A stretch of DNA of 54,098 nt, from contig SVQT01000009.1 of assembly GCA_015065215.1 (NCBI GenBank), positions 1-54,098 on the forward strand. Direction: 5' to 3'. The translations under genes and the position numbers were made by a program. This document shows, piece by piece, positions 1 to 7,143 of the stretch. Source of the stretch: Oscillospiraceae bacterium. Its GTDB lineage: Bacteria > Bacillota > Clostridia > Oscillospirales > CAG-272. Positions within the stretch are counted from its first letter, which is position 1, and each line of letters begins with the position of its first letter. The notes beneath the pieces were generated by a model. That model was not told the DNA's origin. It ran no database searches and saw nothing but the letters and a program-made list of their open reading frames with translations.

Positions 1-1
1 G

Positions 2-535
2 GAGCCCTATGAAAAGCTCCCCTTTACGGTACTGTTCGTGGACGGCAACCACGAGAATTTCAGCCTGCTGAACGCCTATCCCGTGGAGACGTGGAAGGGT
101 GGCAAGATCCACCGTGTGGCACCCCACGTGATCCATCTCATGCGCGGTCAGATCTTTGAGATCGAGGGCAAGCGTATCTTCACCTTCGGCGGCGGCACCA
201 GCGTGGATAAGTATATGAGACGGGAAGGAGTCAGCTGGTGGCCTGAGGAGATCCCCAGCTTTGCGGAGTTTGACGAGGCGGTCACCAACCTGAAGCGCTA
301 TGGGCATAAGGTGGACTACGTGATCACCCATTCCTGCGATGAAAAGGCGCTTTACACGCCCTTGCTCGGTACCGTTTCCAAGTCCATGACCGTTTACCCC
401 GACAACTCCATGCTGATGGAGTTTGAGCGCACCGTGCAGTATGAGCATTGGTATTTCGGGCATTATCACGTGGATGGCTACGTGACCGAGCGCAAGACCG
501 CGCTCTATCACGACATCCTGCCGCTGGGGGATTGA
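2..535 (+). CDS. Metallophosphoesterase, 3' part (truncated by window edge)
   Basis: The reading frame is open from base 2, so the gene starts before the window. The visible part codes for a calcineurin-like metallophosphoesterase. It carries the metal-binding motif GNHEN near the start of the visible stretch, a VITHSC segment in the middle, and the C-terminal metal motif GHYHVDG about 30 residues before the end. The N-terminal DxH and GD motifs must lie upstream. The GNHE form together with a late GHxH is typical of small bacterial metallophosphoesterases that act on phosphodiesters or phosphomonoesters; the substrate cannot be told. A strong terminator follows directly, so this is the last gene of its transcript. 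Confidence 0.85.
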   Translation, partial: EPYEKLPFTVLFVDGNHENFSLLNAYPVETWKGGKIHRVAPHVIHLMRGQIFEIEGKRIFTFGGGTSVDKYMRREGVSWWPEEIPSFAEFDEAVTNLKRYGHKVDYVITHSCDEKALYTPLLGTVSKSMTVYPDNSMLMEFERTVQYEHWYFGHYHVDGYVTERKTALYHDILPLGD

Positions 536-550
536 CCCCCAAACGGTATG

Positions 551-579
551 AAAAAAGAGGGGATCTTCCCCTCTTTTTT
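551..579 (+). terminator. Intrinsic terminator after the metallophosphoesterase gene
   Basis: A-rich arm, GAGGGGA stem, TCT loop, TCCCCTC stem and a run of six T. It lies 16 bases after the stop codon. Confidence 0.9.
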
Positions 580-660
580 GATGATATGCAGCGTGCCGCG
601 AAAAGTGGCATTGTAAACAAATTGTAAACAAAACACAGAAAGGGTATAGAAGGGCAGGTT

Positions 661-684
661 TTGACCACCCCAAATTGGTATAAT
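661..684 (+). promoter_or_regulatory. Candidate extended -10 promoter of the small HTH gene
   Basis: TGGTATAAT (676-684) is a full extended -10 box. A TTGACC lies at 661-666, but only 12 bases upstream, which is too close for a normal -35 box, so the extended -10 is probably what counts. A strong ribosome binding site (AAAGGAG) sits before the ATG at 719. Confidence 0.5.
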
Positions 685-718
685 AATAGTAGAGGGACCA
701 CCTCGAAAGGAGAAGGGT

Positions 719-985
719 ATGAACGGAAAAAGGATCGCGCCTAAGACTATTGTGCTATACGTGCTGAACGTGATCAAGCTGTATGCCTCGGCGGAATATC
801 CCGTCAGCCAGACGGCCATTTGCAATTATCTCAACGAGATCGGCATTCCCTGCGACCGCAAAACGGTGGGGCGGAACGTGCGGTATCTGCAGGAATTCGG
901 CTATCCCATCGTACATATTCCGGTAAAGGGATACTACCTGGACGGGGAAGCCCTGGAAAAGTGTAAAAACAAATTGGTGGTGTAA
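719..985 (+). CDS. Small winged-helix/HTH-type regulatory protein
   Basis: An 88-residue protein made almost entirely of one HTH domain. The stretch around residues 8-60 (LYVLNVIKLY, then a QTAICNYLNEIG helix, then DRKTVGRNVRYLQEFG) has the layout of the N-terminal HTH of WYL/DeoR-type regulators, in which RKTVxRNVRYL is the recognition helix. The sensor domain that normally follows is absent, so the protein ends after the wing (GYPIVHIPVKGYYL). It could act as a free DNA-binding protein or be a remnant of a larger regulator. The start has a good ribosome binding site. The next gene begins 12 bases after the stop, with a GGAGGAG site between, so the two are probably co-transcribed. Confidence 0.75.
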   Translation: MNGKRIAPKTIVLYVLNVIKLYASAEYPVSQTAICNYLNEIGIPCDRKTVGRNVRYLQEFGYPIVHIPVKGYYLDGEALEKCKNKLVV

Positions 986-997
986 GGAGGAGAAACA

Positions 998-1408
998 ATG
1001 AGTGAGAAAGGCTACAGCACCGGATGGTTGCATTTCTTTTATCGCATTCGCGTGCCCTTTGGCGTGATCTTTTCCCTTGGTGGCGCGGCGCTGGGGGTGA
1101 GCGGCGTTCTTGCACCCGCGCAGCTGCCGCTTCTGCATGCGATCGGTATTATCGGCGGCGTTTTGAGCGGCATTTGCGCGCTGGGATACATAGCGGTATA
1201 TTTTGGTTATGTCAAGGGACGGTATTTTGATATTTACCCCTATTGGGTCTATCCGCTGACCCTTGCGTTGCTTTGGGTGGAGTGCGGCGCGGCATTTTTG
1301 GCGTATGCGCTAAATCCCGCTATGCTGATCGGGTTTCTCATATTCGGCATATGCAACACCGTATATTTTGTGCATCGGCGCTATTTGTATTATAAAAATG
1401 ATCCATAG
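998..1408 (+). CDS. Hypothetical four-helix membrane protein
   Basis: I do not recognise the family. The 136-residue product is very hydrophobic, with four likely membrane helices at about residues 20-40, 45-68, 80-100 and 103-122, and short loops between. The C-terminus is polar with tyrosines and basic residues (HRRYLYYKNDP). There is no signal peptide cleavage site and no conserved catalytic motif. It follows the small HTH gene by 12 bases and is followed at once by the next gene, so the three probably form one transcript. Start chosen at the ATG preceded by AAGGAGGAGAAACA. Confidence 0.7.
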   Translation: MSEKGYSTGWLHFFYRIRVPFGVIFSLGGAALGVSGVLAPAQLPLLHAIGIIGGVLSGICALGYIAVYFGYVKGRYFDIYPYWVYPLTLALLWVECGAAFLAYALNPAMLIGFLIFGICNTVYFVHRRYLYYKNDP

Positions 1409-1428
1409 CATAGAAAGGGATGACACAT

Positions 1429-1770
1429 ATGATAAAGATGCCATATTATTCCCCCGAGGATTTTGACGAATTGATCGAATACGCACGTATTATGAATATG
1501 TGTATTGAGCCGGGCTGCACCACCTGCGGTGCGATGCCGTTCCGAAAACTTTGCCGCGAGCAGATCGGTTATGAAAACATTTGCGCCATCGTGCGCGCAG
1601 TAACGCCGGATTATTTTGCGAAGCACTATACCTTTGCATGGATGCAGGCGGCAACGGTGTTGGATGTAGAGTTTTACCGTGAGGGAGGTCTGCCGCGTGA
1701 CAGCTATTTGTTGCAGGAGCTGGAAAAGCTGTCTCGGGAGCGTGAGAACAGAAGAACCAGGCAAGCATAA
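1429..1770 (+). CDS. Hypothetical protein, 113 aa
   Basis: I do not recognise this protein. It is soluble, mostly helical by composition, and has a cysteine-rich patch near the N-terminus (CIEPGCTTCG, about residues 22-31) followed by a later Cys (LCREQ). Four cysteines this close might bind a metal. The C-terminus is highly charged (LEKLSRERENRRTRQ). Two in-frame ATGs exist. The one at 1420 lies only one base after the AAAGG ribosome binding site, while the one at 1429 is at a normal distance, so I chose 1429. It is the last gene before a strong bidirectional terminator. Confidence 0.65.
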   Translation: MIKMPYYSPEDFDELIEYARIMNMCIEPGCTTCGAMPFRKLCREQIGYENICAIVRAVTPDYFAKHYTFAWMQAATVLDVEFYREGGLPRDSYLLQELEKLSRERENRRTRQA

Positions 1771-1812
1771 AGAAAACCCCGATAACGTATCACGTTATCG
1801 GGGTTTTCTTTA
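1769..1812. terminator. Bidirectional terminator between converging genes
   Basis: Near-perfect inverted repeat AAAGAAAACCCCGATAACG / CGTTATCGGGGTTTTCTTT with a 5-base loop. A-run and T-run on opposite sides let it serve both the plus-strand gene ending at 1770 and gatB on the minus strand. Confidence 0.92.
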
Positions 1813-3246
1813 TGCCTTATTGATCTCGTCGATCAGAAGGGTGCGGAGCACCTGCGGATCGCAGTTGCCCTTCAGCTGCTTCATACACTTGCCAAAGAGC
1901 GCCATCAGCGCCTTCTCCTTGCCGCCCTTGAAGTCGGCGACTGCCTTGGGATCGGCGGCGATCGCTTCCTTGATCACCTTTTCGATCAGGCCGGTGTCGT
2001 TGGAAACAATATAGCCGTTTTCTTCGGCGTACTTGGCGGGATCCAAATCAGCCTCAAACATGGCTTCCAAAATCTTTTTGGCGTTACCGCGGCCTACCTT
2101 TCCGTCGGCCACCAGCTTGATCAGCTGGCCAAGGGCCGTGCCGTTGACGGTCAGCTGATCGGCGGTCATCTGACGGCGGTTCAGAAGGTTCATGCAGTCC
2201 GAGATCAGCCAGTTTGCCGCCTCCTTAGCGCTGCCGCAAACGGCAAGCGCTGCCTCAAAGCAGTCGCAAAGGGCACGGCTGTCGGTCAGGAGGTTGGCGT
2301 CATAGTCGCTCAGCCCCAGCTCGGTGGTGTAGCGTGCCTTTTTGACCTCGGGGAATTCGGGCAGAGAGGCCTTGACGCTATCATACCAGGCGTCGTCAAT
2401 GACAATGGGCATGACATTGGGATCAGGGAAGTAGCGGTAATCGCCGGCGGTCTCCTTGTTGCGCATGGCAAAGCTCTTGCCCTTCACGTCATCCCAACGG
2501 CGGGTTTCCTGCACCAGCTCCTCGGTGCCGTTTTCAATGGCATCAATGTGTCGGGCGGTTTCGTATTCAATGGCGCGCACGATCGCGGAAAGCGAGTTCA
2601 TATTTTTCATCTCGGTACGCACACCCAATTTATCACTGCCCTCGGGGCGGACAGAAAGGTTGACGTCACAGCGCATCGAGCCCTGCTCCATGCGGCAATC
2701 GGATACCTTGGCAAAGCGCAAAAGCGAGCGCAGTCTTTCCAAATAGGCCACAACCTCCTCAGCACTGGAGAGGTCAGGCTGGCTGACGATCTCAATGAGC
2801 GGTACGCTGGTACGGTTGAAGTCCACAAGCGAGGTGTCGGTCCAATCGTCATGAACCAGCTTGCCGGCGTCCTCTTCCATGTGGATTTGCTTGATGCGGA
2901 TCGCCTTTTTACCGTTGGCGGTCTCAATTTCCACTGTGCCGTTGACGGCCACCGGGGCAAACCATTGGGTGGTCTGATAAGAGCAGGGCAGATCGGGATA
3001 ATAGTAGCTCTTTTTGTCAAAGGTGGTGGTGCGGTTAATGTGGCAGTTCAGCATCATGCCGGCGGTCATGCCAAGGTCTACCACCTTTTTATTGACGATG
3101 GGCAGCATGCCGGGCATACCGCAGCAGGCGGGGCAAACATGGTCGTTTTGCTCGGCGCCGAATTTGGCGGAGCAGGAGCAGAAGATCTTAGAGGCGGTGG
3201 CCATTTCTACATGGACCTCAAGACCGATGACAGTTTCAAATTTCAT
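1810..3246 (-). CDS. gatB: Asp/Glu-tRNA amidotransferase subunit B
   Basis: GatB of the GatCAB complex. It phosphorylates the side chain of Asp or Glu on misacylated tRNA(Asn) or tRNA(Gln) and then transfers ammonia to it. The 478-residue length is normal. The N-terminal kinase domain keeps the family signatures: GLEVHVEM near residue 8, the zinc-site cysteines (CSCS near 24 and CPACC near 39), the FDKKSYYYPDLP segment, the EEDAGKLVHD motif and the DYRYFPDPN motif. The C-terminal YqeY-like tRNA-binding tail is present (WLISDCMNLLNRR onwards). Nothing suggests loss of function, in contrast to its partner GatA. It is the last gene of aspS-gatC-gatA-gatB and starts one base after the gatA stop. 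Confidence 0.95.
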   Translation of the reverse strand: MKFETVIGLEVHVEMATASKIFCSCSAKFGAEQNDHVCPACCGMPGMLPIVNKKVVDLGMTAGMMLNCHINRTTTFDKKSYYYPDLPCSYQTTQWFAPVAVNGTVEIETANGKKAIRIKQIHMEEDAGKLVHDDWTDTSLVDFNRTSVPLIEIVSQPDLSSAEEVVAYLERLRSLLRFAKVSDCRMEQGSMRCDVNLSVRPEGSDKLGVRTEMKNMNSLSAIVRAIEYETARHIDAIENGTEELVQETRRWDDVKGKSFAMRNKETAGDYRYFPDPNVMPIVIDDAWYDSVKASLPEFPEVKKARYTTELGLSDYDANLLTDSRALCDCFEAALAVCGSAKEAANWLISDCMNLLNRRQMTADQLTVNGTALGQLIKLVADGKVGRGNAKKILEAMFEADLDPAKYAEENGYIVSNDTGLIEKVIKEAIAADPKAVADFKGGKEKALMALFGKCMKQLKGNCDPQVLRTLLIDEINKA

Positions 3247-3247
3247 C

Positions 3248-4369
3248 TTATTTGCCCTCCTTTACAAGGATTTTGGCAAGGTCAAGCAGAGCACTGTCCG
3301 CAAAGGCGGGGCCAATGAGCTGTACGCCACCGGCAACCACAGCGGGCAAGCCTGTGATAGAGGCAGGAGCGGTGTATTTGTTTTCTTCAAAAGCGGAGTC
3401 AGCATCGGTATAGGCCATCTTAGAGCAAGCGGGCATCAATACAGCGTCGGCATTCGCAAAGAGCTTAGCAAAGACCTCGGCGATCACGCGGCGGATACGC
3501 AAAGCCTTATCGTACTTGGCCATATAATTTTTGGTGGAAAGCACATCAGAGCCAAAGAGGATGGCTGTTTTCAGCAAGTCGCCAAAGGCCTCGGTGCGGC
3601 TGTTTGTGTACAGCTCATCAATGGTCTTGTAATTCTTGGTGCGGTAGCCGTATTTGATGCCGTCATAGCGGGAGACGTTGTTGCACAGCTCAGCGCACAT
3701 CAGAATGTTCCATGCAGTCTTTGCGGCCATCAGCTCGGCGGACTCGATTTCGGTGATTTCGATACCGTTTGCGGCCATTTCAGCCTTGGCGGCCTCGATT
3801 TTGGCGGTTACCTCCGCATCGGCGGCCATCTTGAGAATAGCCACCTTTTTGGCGGGTTTGGCCATATCCATGGCCAAATCATAGGTCAAAGCGTCAGCGT
3901 GCATGGTGCCGTCCCGCTCATCCTTGCCCACAATAGCGGTAAGCACCTGGCGGCAATCGGTAACGGTATTGGCCATGACGCCAACCGTTTCTCCGGAGCA
4001 AGCTACCGGCACAGTGCCATAACGGGAAACGGTGCCGTAAGTGGGCTTGAGGAATATAAGGTCGTTTTGCGCGGCAACGCGGCGGGGGGCGCCGTTCACA
4101 TCAAACGCGATAACCCCCGAAACGGTATCGTTTTTCAGTGCTTTCGCGGCGGCTGCGGTGTGTGTCGCGCCTGCGTAGCAGGTCTCACCGACAAGGTCAA
4201 TCGCCATTTCGCCAACAGGCACCTTGCCGCCAATTTCAAAGCCTGCGGCAGTGAGCTTTTCCACCACTGTAGCATCAAACAAGCTCATGTAGCCGTCCAG
4301 CATTTTAGAGCCGGCCGCGGTGGGCAGATCCTTGGTAAGGATCATATCGTCCAAAAGAATTTTCTTCAT
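3248..4369 (-). CDS. gatA: Truncated GatA-like subunit lacking the amidase catalytic triad
   Basis: By position between gatC and gatB, and by stretches such as SKMLDGY (21-27), FDATVVEKL (31-39) and KPTYGTVSRYG (108-118), this is the GatA subunit. Normal GatA (about 485 aa) is a glutaminase using a Ser-cisSer-Lys triad. Here the protein is only 373 aa and begins roughly where the catalytic Lys should be. The KDN motif reads as LDD, so Lys is replaced by about Asp7. The GGSSGGS loop reads AGATHTAA (66-73), and DTGGSIR reads DVNGAPR (90-96), putting Ala94 in place of the nucleophile. The glutamine-binding Asp near the C-terminus (NDILTIP type) appears as Asn (ENKYTAP). The frame is clean and codon use matches the neighbours, so this is not a simple frameshift. 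It may hold the complex together without making ammonia. Confidence 0.85.
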   Translation of the reverse strand: MKKILLDDMILTKDLPTAAGSKMLDGYMSLFDATVVEKLTAAGFEIGGKVPVGEMAIDLVGETCYAGATHTAAAAKALKNDTVSGVIAFDVNGAPRRVAAQNDLIFLKPTYGTVSRYGTVPVACSGETVGVMANTVTDCRQVLTAIVGKDERDGTMHADALTYDLAMDMAKPAKKVAILKMAADAEVTAKIEAAKAEMAANGIEITEIESAELMAAKTAWNILMCAELCNNVSRYDGIKYGYRTKNYKTIDELYTNSRTEAFGDLLKTAILFGSDVLSTKNYMAKYDKALRIRRVIAEVFAKLFANADAVLMPACSKMAYTDADSAFEENKYTAPASITGLPAVVAGGVQLIGPAFADSALLDLAKILVKEGK

Positions 4370-4380
4370 CTTGCGCCTCC

Positions 4381-4662
4381 TTACTCAACAAGGCGGGGAA
4401 CCTGCCAGTAGCCGTCCATTGTTTCGGGCGCGCCCTTTTGCAGCTCGTCACGGGTAAACAGTTTTTTCTCTACATCCTCACGCACAACGGTCAAGATGGG
4501 CATGACGTGTACCATGCGCTCTACGTTGGAGGTGTCGATGGCATTCAATGCCGCCATATCCTCCTCCTGCTTGGCAAAGAACGCGAGAACGGCATCTCTT
4601 TGGGCATCGGTCAGGGAAAGTTGATTTACTTTTTCCAAAGAGAGTAAAGTGTTTTTATCCAT
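4381..4662 (-). CDS. gatC: Asp/Glu-tRNA amidotransferase subunit C
   Basis: GatC is the small subunit that wraps around GatA and stabilises the GatA-GatB contact. The 93-residue length fits. The N-terminal helical part (VNQLSLTDAQRDAVLAFFAKQ) and the central segment AIDTSNVERMVHVMPILTVVREDV match the family pattern, in which a conserved P-x-x-h-x-x-h-R-x-D is followed by a proline-containing tail. The gene lies 11 bases before gatA and 40 bases after aspS, all on the minus strand. No residue stands out as abnormal, so the complex partners GatB and GatC look functional although GatA is degenerate. Confidence 0.9.
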   Translation of the reverse strand: MDKNTLLSLEKVNQLSLTDAQRDAVLAFFAKQEEDMAALNAIDTSNVERMVHVMPILTVVREDVEKKLFTRDELQKGAPETMDGYWQVPRLVE

Positions 4663-4702
4663 ATAAAACTATCTCCTTAAAAGGGATTTCGAATAGAATC
4701 GC

Positions 4703-6478
4703 TCAATCTCTGACCTTGATGTGGACCTCACGCAGCTGCTGCTCGGTGACCTCACCGGGGGCGCCCATCATCAGATCCTGGGCATTGCCGTTGAGCGGGA
4801 AGGCGATGACATCACGGATGGTATCCTCCTCGGCAATCAGCATGATCATACGGTCGACACCGGGGGCCATACCCGCATGGGGCGGTGCGCCATAAGAGAA
4901 GGCGGTGTAAAGCGCGCCAAATTTTGCTTTAACGTCTTCCTCTCCGTAGCCGGCGATTTCAAAGGCCTTGCGCATAATTTCGGGGTTGTGGTTGCGCACC
5001 GCGCCGGAGGAAAGCTCCACGCCGTTGCACACGATGTCGTATTGATAAGCAAAAATCTCCAAAGGATCCTTGTTCAGCAGGGCATCCATGCCGCCCTGGG
5101 GCATCGAGAAGGGATTGTGGGTAAAGTCGATCTTGCCGGTTTCCTCATTGCGCTCGTACATGGGGAAATCTACGATGAAGCAGAACTCAAAGCGATCTTT
5201 TCTGATCAAGCTCAGCTCGTTTGCGATCCAGGTGCGCATCTGACCCGCCAGAGAATTGATGACGGCGGGCGCATCACTGATAAAGAAGAGGGAATCGCCC
5301 TCCTTGATGCCGCAAAGGGCGGTCAGCTCAGCCTTTTCAGCCTCGGACAGGAACTTGGCGATCGGGCCCTTATACTCGCCGTCCTCCAGGGTGATATAGC
5401 CACAGCCAAACTTCATGCCGATGCTGCGGGAATAGGTGTCGATGGCTTTTTCAAAAGCTTTTTTGCCGTCGCCGCTGCCATCCTTTTTGACCAGGTAGTT
5501 GGCAACGATACCGCGCACCAGCTTGTTCTTAAAAGGAATGGTGCGGCCGTTGATCTCCAGAAAATCGTGAGAGGCAAAGAACGCGGTCAGATCCTTGATT
5601 TCCAAGGGGTTGCGCAGGTCGGGCTTGTCAGAGCCGTATTTCAGCATTGACTCGGCAAAAGTGATACGGCGGAAGGGGGGCTTGGAGACCTCTTTATCCG
5701 AAAACTTTTTAAAGGTGTTGTAAACCACCTGCTCGGCAACGGCGAACACGTCCTCCTGGGTTGCAAAGGACATCTCAAAGTCCAACTGATAGAATTCGCC
5801 GGGGGAGCGATCCTGGCGGGCATCCTCATCACGGAAGCAGGGCGCGATCTGGAAGTAGCGGTCAAAGCCGGAGGCCATGAGCAGCTGCTTGAACTGCTGG
5901 GGGGCTTGGGGCAGCGCATAGAACTTGCCCTTGTGCTTGCGGCTGGGCACCAGATAGTCACGGGCGCCCTCGGGAGAGGAGGCGGTCAGAATAGGGGTCT
6001 GGATCTCCAAAAAGCCCATATCCTCCATTTGAGAGCGGAGGTAGGAAAGAATTTTGGAGCGCAGTACAATATTATCGTGAATCTTACGGTTGCGCAGATC
6101 CAGGTAGCGATATTTCAGGCGCACCTCCTCACGGGTCAAGGTAGAGGCATCGATCTCAAAGGGCAGACCCAGCTGGCAGGGACCCAGCACCTCGATTTTG
6201 CCCGCGCGCACCTCAATCAGACCGGTATCAATTTTGGGGTTGACGGTCTCCTCATCGCGCTTGGTAACCTCGCCCTCGATGAGAACGACCGTCTCCTTGG
6301 TGATGCCGGAGAGCATTTTGTCGTCGGAAAATACGATCTGCGTCACGCCATAGTGATCGCGCAGATCCACAAACAGGACACCGCCGTGGTCACGGATTGT
6401 CTCCACCCAACCGGTCAGTACCACTTTCCTGCCGATGTGTGCCACATTCAGCTCGTTACAGGTATGTGTTCTTAACAT
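4703..6478 (-). CDS. aspS: Aspartyl-tRNA synthetase, probably nondiscriminating
   Basis: Class II AspRS of bacterial type, 591 aa, with an N-terminal OB-fold anticodon domain (about 1-110), the catalytic core with motif 2 (FRDEDARQDRSPGEFYQLD) and motif 3 (GMAPGVDRMIML), and the bacterial GAD insertion between them. Residue 31 is His in IRDHGG. In Pseudomonas aeruginosa AspRS, His31 and Gly83 are tied to charging of both tRNA(Asp) and tRNA(Asn); here His31 is present, but the second position appears to be Glu. With gatCAB downstream, an Asp-tRNA(Asn)-making role is likely. Start chosen at ATG 6478, where a GGAGG site lies just upstream; an open frame runs further into the T-box leader but is not expected to be translated. 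Confidence 0.95.
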   Translation of the reverse strand: MLRTHTCNELNVAHIGRKVVLTGWVETIRDHGGVLFVDLRDHYGVTQIVFSDDKMLSGITKETVVLIEGEVTKRDEETVNPKIDTGLIEVRAGKIEVLGPCQLGLPFEIDASTLTREEVRLKYRYLDLRNRKIHDNIVLRSKILSYLRSQMEDMGFLEIQTPILTASSPEGARDYLVPSRKHKGKFYALPQAPQQFKQLLMASGFDRYFQIAPCFRDEDARQDRSPGEFYQLDFEMSFATQEDVFAVAEQVVYNTFKKFSDKEVSKPPFRRITFAESMLKYGSDKPDLRNPLEIKDLTAFFASHDFLEINGRTIPFKNKLVRGIVANYLVKKDGSGDGKKAFEKAIDTYSRSIGMKFGCGYITLEDGEYKGPIAKFLSEAEKAELTALCGIKEGDSLFFISDAPAVINSLAGQMRTWIANELSLIRKDRFEFCFIVDFPMYERNEETGKIDFTHNPFSMPQGGMDALLNKDPLEIFAYQYDIVCNGVELSSGAVRNHNPEIMRKAFEIAGYGEEDVKAKFGALYTAFSYGAPPHAGMAPGVDRMIMLIAEEDTIRDVIAFPLNGNAQDLMMGAPGEVTEQQLREVHIKVRD

Positions 6479-6483
6479 GAGAA

Positions 6484-6775
6484 AAACCTCCAGTATATAT
6501 TCACAAATTTTGATTGCAAAAACAAAAAACGCCCTTCCTCCCACATACATGGGACGAAAGACGATCTTCCGCGATACCACCCAAATTGACCCGTAAGGGC
6601 CCCCTTCATTTGCATCTTGACGCGATGAACGGACGGTTCTAATCACCAATCGGTTTTCTTCCGTCGGCTCCGGAGTGTTTTTCTCGCAGGTCCCATTGCT
6701 GTATTTCCACCGACAACAGCTCTCTTGAAATGGGGGTTCTGGATACTCTCTCCCTCATTGCCTTCATTCAATATA
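6484..6775 (-). promoter_or_regulatory. T-box leader of the aspS-gatCAB operon, specifier AAC (Asn)
   Basis: The leader holds the T-box sequence TGGGTGGTATCGCGG (minus strand, 6569-6583), followed by the alternative terminator. Further upstream are Stem I features: a GAGAGAGTA segment, GGTGGAAATACAGC of the distal region, and the specifier side GAGAAAAACACTCC. Lining this up with the well-studied glyQS leader, where the specifier is followed by A and a short stem strand, puts the specifier at 6677-6679 and reads AAC, an Asn codon. That fits an operon that makes Asn-tRNA(Asn) by transamidation. Uncharged tRNA(Asn) should then pair with the T-box and prevent termination. A Glu codon (GAG or GAA) overlaps just upstream of AAC, so two-tRNA sensing as described for Clostridium acetobutylicum is possible. 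Confidence 0.88.
6525..6563 (-). terminator. Regulated terminator of the T-box leader
   Basis: On the minus strand CGTCTTTCGTCCCA and TGGGAGGAAGGGCG form a stem with a short ATGTATG loop, followed by TTTTTT. This is the structure that the T-box antiterminator would compete with. Confidence 0.85.
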
Positions 6776-6780
6776 TGGTT

Positions 6781-6809
6781 ATTGTATCACTTTTTTTCTT
6801 TGATGTCAA
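6781..6809 (-). promoter_or_regulatory. Sigma-A promoter of the T-box/aspS-gatCAB transcript
   Basis: Minus-strand TTGACA (6804-6809), 17-base spacer, TACAAT (6781-6786). The -35 box lies inside the 3' end of the small gene upstream, and transcription would begin at about 6775. Confidence 0.88.
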
Positions 6810-7035
6810 TAAGGCACCGCAAAAAACTTTGCAGTTTTCTCTTTCTTTCTATTGCCAATAAAGGAAGATAATCCGCCCAACGCTCTACCCGTATGGGCAT
6901 CACCGGCCGCATGGGATCGTCAAACAGCAACAGCATAGCTGGCGCAATACCGTGATAGGCCTCTACGATCAAAATGCCTTGCAACTGCCCCGCGGCAATG
7001 CGTTTTTTTGCTACCGCATGATAGGAATAATACAT
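6787..7035 (-). CDS. Hypothetical small protein, 82 aa
   Basis: I do not recognise a named family. The protein starts MYYSYHAVAKKRIAAG, has a hydrophobic middle (GILIVEAYHGIAPAMLLLFDD), a proline-rich turn (MRPVMPIR) and a basic C-terminal helix (AIERKRKLQSFLRCL). The pattern looks like a small soluble alpha/beta protein. The open frame extends further upstream, but the AGGTG ribosome binding site lies 7 bases before ATG 7035 and a TATAAT box lies just upstream of that, so a short gene is more likely. Its 3' end contains the -35 box of the aspS promoter. It is divergent from the gene at 7144. Confidence 0.6.
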   Translation of the reverse strand: MYYSYHAVAKKRIAAGQLQGILIVEAYHGIAPAMLLLFDDPMRPVMPIRVERWADYLPLLAIERKRKLQSFLRCLIDIKEKK

Positions 7036-7143
7036 TTTCATCACCTGTATTATAGTATGACAAAAAGCGGTTTTTCTATACCGTTTGCGCATAAATTGCG
7101 CGAAAGCGGGCAAAATGGAAAGAAAAAGAAAGGGGGATCTGAT

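Noticed and set aside
3248-4369. Explaining the short gatA as a frameshift or misassembly
   Set aside because: The frame is continuous, the other two minus-strand frames show no GGSSGGS or DTGGS motif in the right place, and the codon use is even. The changes are spread over several motifs, which a single error cannot cause.
3014-4411. A 465-codon plus-strand frame across gatA
   Set aside because: Antisense to gatA and gatB; the product has no recognisable motif. I considered it because gatA is degenerate, but the minus-strand frame keeps GatA residues throughout.
6479-6649. N-terminal extension of AspRS from the open frame to 6649
   Set aside because: This stretch is the T-box leader and terminator. 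The ATG at 6478 has the ribosome binding site and begins the normal AspRS N-terminus.
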